Assembly (NCBI GenBank): GCA_002179805.1
Contig: NAVB01001020.1
Span: forward strand, 1-19,758
Direction: 5' to 3'
Length of the DNA stretch: 19,758 bases
Source of the DNA: Acanthamoeba lenticulata
Taxonomy: Eukaryota > Discosea > Longamoebia > Acanthamoebidae
Both the position numbers and the translations under genes were made by a program. Below are positions 17,030-19,758 of this stretch, in pieces. The notes under the pieces are model-generated. The model had not been told where the DNA came from. It saw nothing but the letters and a program-made list of their open reading frames with translations, and ran no database searches. Positions within the stretch are counted from its first letter, which is position 1; every line of letters begins with the position of its first letter.

Positions 17030-19758
17030 ATGAGCGGGGAGGAGCCACAACAGCCGCCCGTGCTGTTGGCTGGCGGCAGTGTCGACGCATCGGCGGGCCT
17101 GCCGGTGTCATCCTCTCCGTCGTCGCCGCCATCATCCCCAGCATCGAGCCCAGCGAGCTCTCCCTCTGCCCTGACAAGGGTCTCGCGAAGTGGGAGCTTG
17201 CGGCGCAGCATCGCCATCCGTGATCTCCCTGCAGTGCTCGAGAGCACTAACGAAGATGAGGAGTCCACAAAGGTGGAGGAGGTCAAAAAGCTGCTACAAG
17301 AGTCAGTCGCCTCCTATTTCGATCGTTTGCAGGAGGAGGAACGGGAGAAACGAAAGCATGAACGGGAAGAACGAGAGAGGAAGCGACGGTTACCCATCTT
17401 GTTGATGGTGCGCGCCTGCTTTCCTTGTGACGCCGGTGCTTGACGCCAACAGCTGTGTGGTCTTTTCCGTATTTTTCTATCGCTCTCACCGCAGGTCACG
17501 CTTCCAGACTGGGTAGGGGGCGAGACTCACGAGATCATTTTGCCGCGCGATTGTCTCATTGATGAGGTCAAGGTAAAGCTCGCAAGGCGAGGCAACCAGC
17601 AAACTCATGAATTTAATCAGTAATTAATCAATGCTTCGGGCGCAGCAAACGATTTGGAAACAGATCCCGGCCCTTTGGGACAGCACGAAGGACGACTATG
17701 ACCTCACCCTTGGAAGGTGCTGTTCTCTTTCCCGTTCGTGTGACACTTGTGAAGGAGCTGACGTTCCGGTGCAGCTACGTGCTCGACGTCGAGTTTTGCA
17801 AGCTGCTGTCCATCAAAGTCGTGAAGACTTTCTTTGCTCAGCATGGCAAGGTGGCCCTCAGCGTGATCATGAAGAAGGGCGCCAAGCGAGCGTATGTGCC
17901 CACAACCTCACACCCGTCCATCCAGTTCTTCTACTCACGTACGTAACACCAAACAACTCACAAACCAGGCCTGCTCCCCCGCCCAAGCGAGTGCTGGGCG
18001 GCAGCTCGAGCGCGATCATGCCCAGCTCAGGGGCGTCGTCGCTGCCGAGCAGCCCGAGCGGCAGCCTGCTGCGACCACCACGGCCTCTGGGCTCGCCCGG
18101 CACCAGCATCGTAGGAGGCACAAGCGCCCACGCCACTCGGCAGCATGATCAAGATCACCACGACGACCACATGAAAAGGGCGTCGGTGATCGCGCTCAAG
18201 CTGAGCGAGTCGCAGGGCGCGCTGTACAAGATACAAATGCAGTTGATGGAGCTTCAGAAACTGTACAGGAAGGAGCTCGAGCAGTGCATGTCCAACATCG
18301 CCCTCACCAACGTCATCCGTCAGGCCGACGAGGCCAAGATCCGCAAGCGTATCGAGGTCGCCGAGGCCGCCGAGGCTGCAGAGGAGGCCGCAGAAGAGGC
18401 CGCTGAAGCCGCCCGGGCCGTCCGCCGGCCTGCCGTGGCGACCGCGGAGCCCACCACGGGCGCGTACTGGGACGACGCCGGCGAGTCTGATGAACCGGCC
18501 GACGAGGATGACGACGCCGACGAGGAGGAAGAGGCCGCCATGGCGGCCGAGGCCATGACCGTCAACGAGGCCGAGCTCGCACTTCGCTTTTTCAACGATC
18601 GCAAGGAGCTGCTGGAGCGCATCATCCTCAACCTCCAGGAAGTGACCGACGGCAAGGAGTACTTCACTACCACAACAACCACGACTTCTTCGACCCCAAC
18701 CACGGCCCAGCCCTCAGCCCCCGCGCGGCCCGAACGCAGCCCCTCGTCGATCCGGCTCCTGCTGCCATCCTCCGAGGACTCTGGAGCGTCGGCGGTGCAG
18801 AGCCAGACCAGCGGTCCGATGCTCAAAACGCCGCCGCGCACGCCATTGCCGCCGCTCCCGCCCCACGCGCGTCAGCAGCAGCAGCAACAACAACAGCAGC
18901 AGCAGCAGCAGCGCAACAGCGCGCCGCCGGGCATGGTGCGCGTGAGCGAGCTCAAGGAGAGCGACGCCATCAAGAAGAGCGACAGCGGCAACGGCGCGCT
19001 GGCGCTCGACGGCAAGTCCGCTCGCGGGGAAGCGAGCAGCCTCGACGAGGAGGAGAGGGAGCGACAGCGGAAGCGGGCGCTGACGCCGCTCGAGCGCACG
19101 CGCGAGGAATTCCTGGAGACGGAACAGAGCTATGTGGCGGCGCTCAACATCATCGTCAAGGTCTACCTGCCGGGCATTGCGCCGATGGTGGGCCCCAACG
19201 ACCTCGACACCATCTTCTCCAACATCGCCACCATCTACGGCATCCACGAGACCCTCCTGGTCAACATCATCCACGTCGTCCGCGACAAGGAGCGCGCCGT
19301 CAGTACGCTTCCACCCTTCATGCGTGCGCATGTGCGCCGCGTCTAGCGACTCACGTGTGTGTGCTTGTGCGTGCGTGTGCGCAGCCGACAAGTCGTTCGG
19401 AGACTCGCTCAAGGCGTTTATTCCGTTCCTCAAGATGTACACTGTCGTACGTGACAGTCCTCCTCGTCTCGCCCGCGTGCATGTGCACTAGGGTTGGAGC
19501 TCACGCAACAATACACACACTCACACACACGCCCACATGCGCGCAGTACATCAACGCGTTCGACGCGGCGAACAAGCGCATCGGGGAGCTGATGAACACG
19601 TCCAAGAAGTTTGCGGCCTTTTTGCAGGAGTGCCAGGCGCGGCCCGAGTGCAAGAAGTTGGACCTGATCTCCTACCTGATCATGCCCGTCCAGCGGCTGC
19701 CGCGCTACGAGCTCCTCCTCCGCGACCTCATCCGCCACACGCCACCAGAGGACTCGGA
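17030..19758 (+). CDS. RhoGEF (Dbl-homology domain) protein, 3' end beyond window
   Basis: Activates Rho-family GTPases by GDP/GTP exchange, usually at membranes controlling actin. Exons: 17030-17407, 17495-17572, 17646-17716, 17775-17942, 18005-19302, 19385-19446, 19547 to the window end; about 755 residues present. Exon 1 has Ser-Pro repeats, a basic RVSRSGSLRRSIA segment and a charged helix. Exons 2-4 (TLPDWVGGETHEIILPRDCL, EVKQTIWKQIPALWDSTKDDY, LDVEFCKLLSIKVV) look like a ubiquitin-fold Ras/adaptor-binding region as in class I PI3K; this is a tentative resemblance. Then follow a Ser/Pro-rich part, a Glu/Ala-rich coiled coil and a 13-Gln tract. The DH domain starts near residue 590 (TREEFLETEQSYVAALNIIV), continues FGDSLKAFIPFLKMY, and includes the conserved LISYLIMPVQRLPRYELLLR helix. 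A PH domain would be expected downstream. Introns 3 and 4 (58 and 62 nt) are inferred from frame changes and are less certain. Confidence 0.83.
18873..18911 (+). repeat. CAG/CAA repeat coding for 13 glutamines
   Basis: CAG x4, CAA x3, CAG x6 in frame in the RhoGEF exon 5, just before the DH domain. The CAA interruptions would be expected to stabilise its length. Confidence 0.9.

Noticed and set aside
17631..19346. Single 571-codon ORF as one continuous RhoGEF exon
   Set aside because: Its middle part (about 17717-18004) is Cys/Arg-rich and unlike a protein, while another frame there encodes a better sequence flanked by usable GT and AG sites. The terminal part past 19302 also runs into an intron before the DH domain continues.

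Overview
The window is nuclear DNA of an intron-rich eukaryote. Exons are GC-rich, introns are short (mostly 60 to 130 nt) and often AT-rich, and several genes have ten or more exons. A polyubiquitin gene, a SNARE, a RhoGEF, a TCERG1 homologue, a stand-alone metal-dependent mRNA 5'-triphosphatase and tight, strand-alternating packing together suggest a free-living protist. I infer an amoebozoan such as Acanthamoeba, but nothing here proves the species. Most splice junctions below were placed by hand. Adjacent exons were required to agree in phase and the joined protein to make sense; the two exceptions (a PhyH frameshift and two RhoGEF junctions) are stated.

Layout, left to right. (1) 132-1386 (+): mRNA 5'-triphosphatase of the Cet1/TTM tunnel family, 5' end uncertain. 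(2) 1559-1735 (-): 58-codon ORF for a single-pass membrane micropeptide. (3) 1862-5298 (-): TCERG1/CA150-type factor, 10 exons, 2 WW and 6 FF domains. (4) 5497-6129 (+): BET1-type ER-Golgi SNARE, 4 exons, divergent from TCERG1. (5) 6400-11519 (-): 19-exon, about 1176-aa tandem AAA ATPase. (6) 11860-12081 (+): short ORF with a possible BTB/T1 start, weak. (7) 12484-14026 (+): phytanoyl-CoA-dioxygenase-like 2OG-Fe(II) oxygenase, 7 exons, with one apparent frameshift. (8) 14179-15534 (-): intronless secreted protein of unknown function. (9) 15903-16820 (+): intronless tetra-ubiquitin gene. (10) 17030-19758 (+): RhoGEF (DH domain) with a long N-terminal region, cut by the window end.

Genes sit in divergent pairs sharing 200 to 370 bp 5' regions (TCERG1/BET1, AAA/BTB-like ORF, secreted protein/polyubiquitin) and convergent pairs sharing 150 to 270 bp 3' regions. 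The genes do not form one pathway. The capping triphosphatase and TCERG1 both act on RNA polymerase II transcripts, but their adjacency may be chance.

The most interesting points are: a nearly identical 15-19 nt block just upstream of the 3' splice site of three introns in two genes; a strong C preference at donor position +4; an internal duplication in the N-terminal half of the AAA protein; an unannotated-looking membrane micropeptide; and ubiquitin with Gln28 in all four repeats. I see no RNA gene, CRISPR array or transposon.
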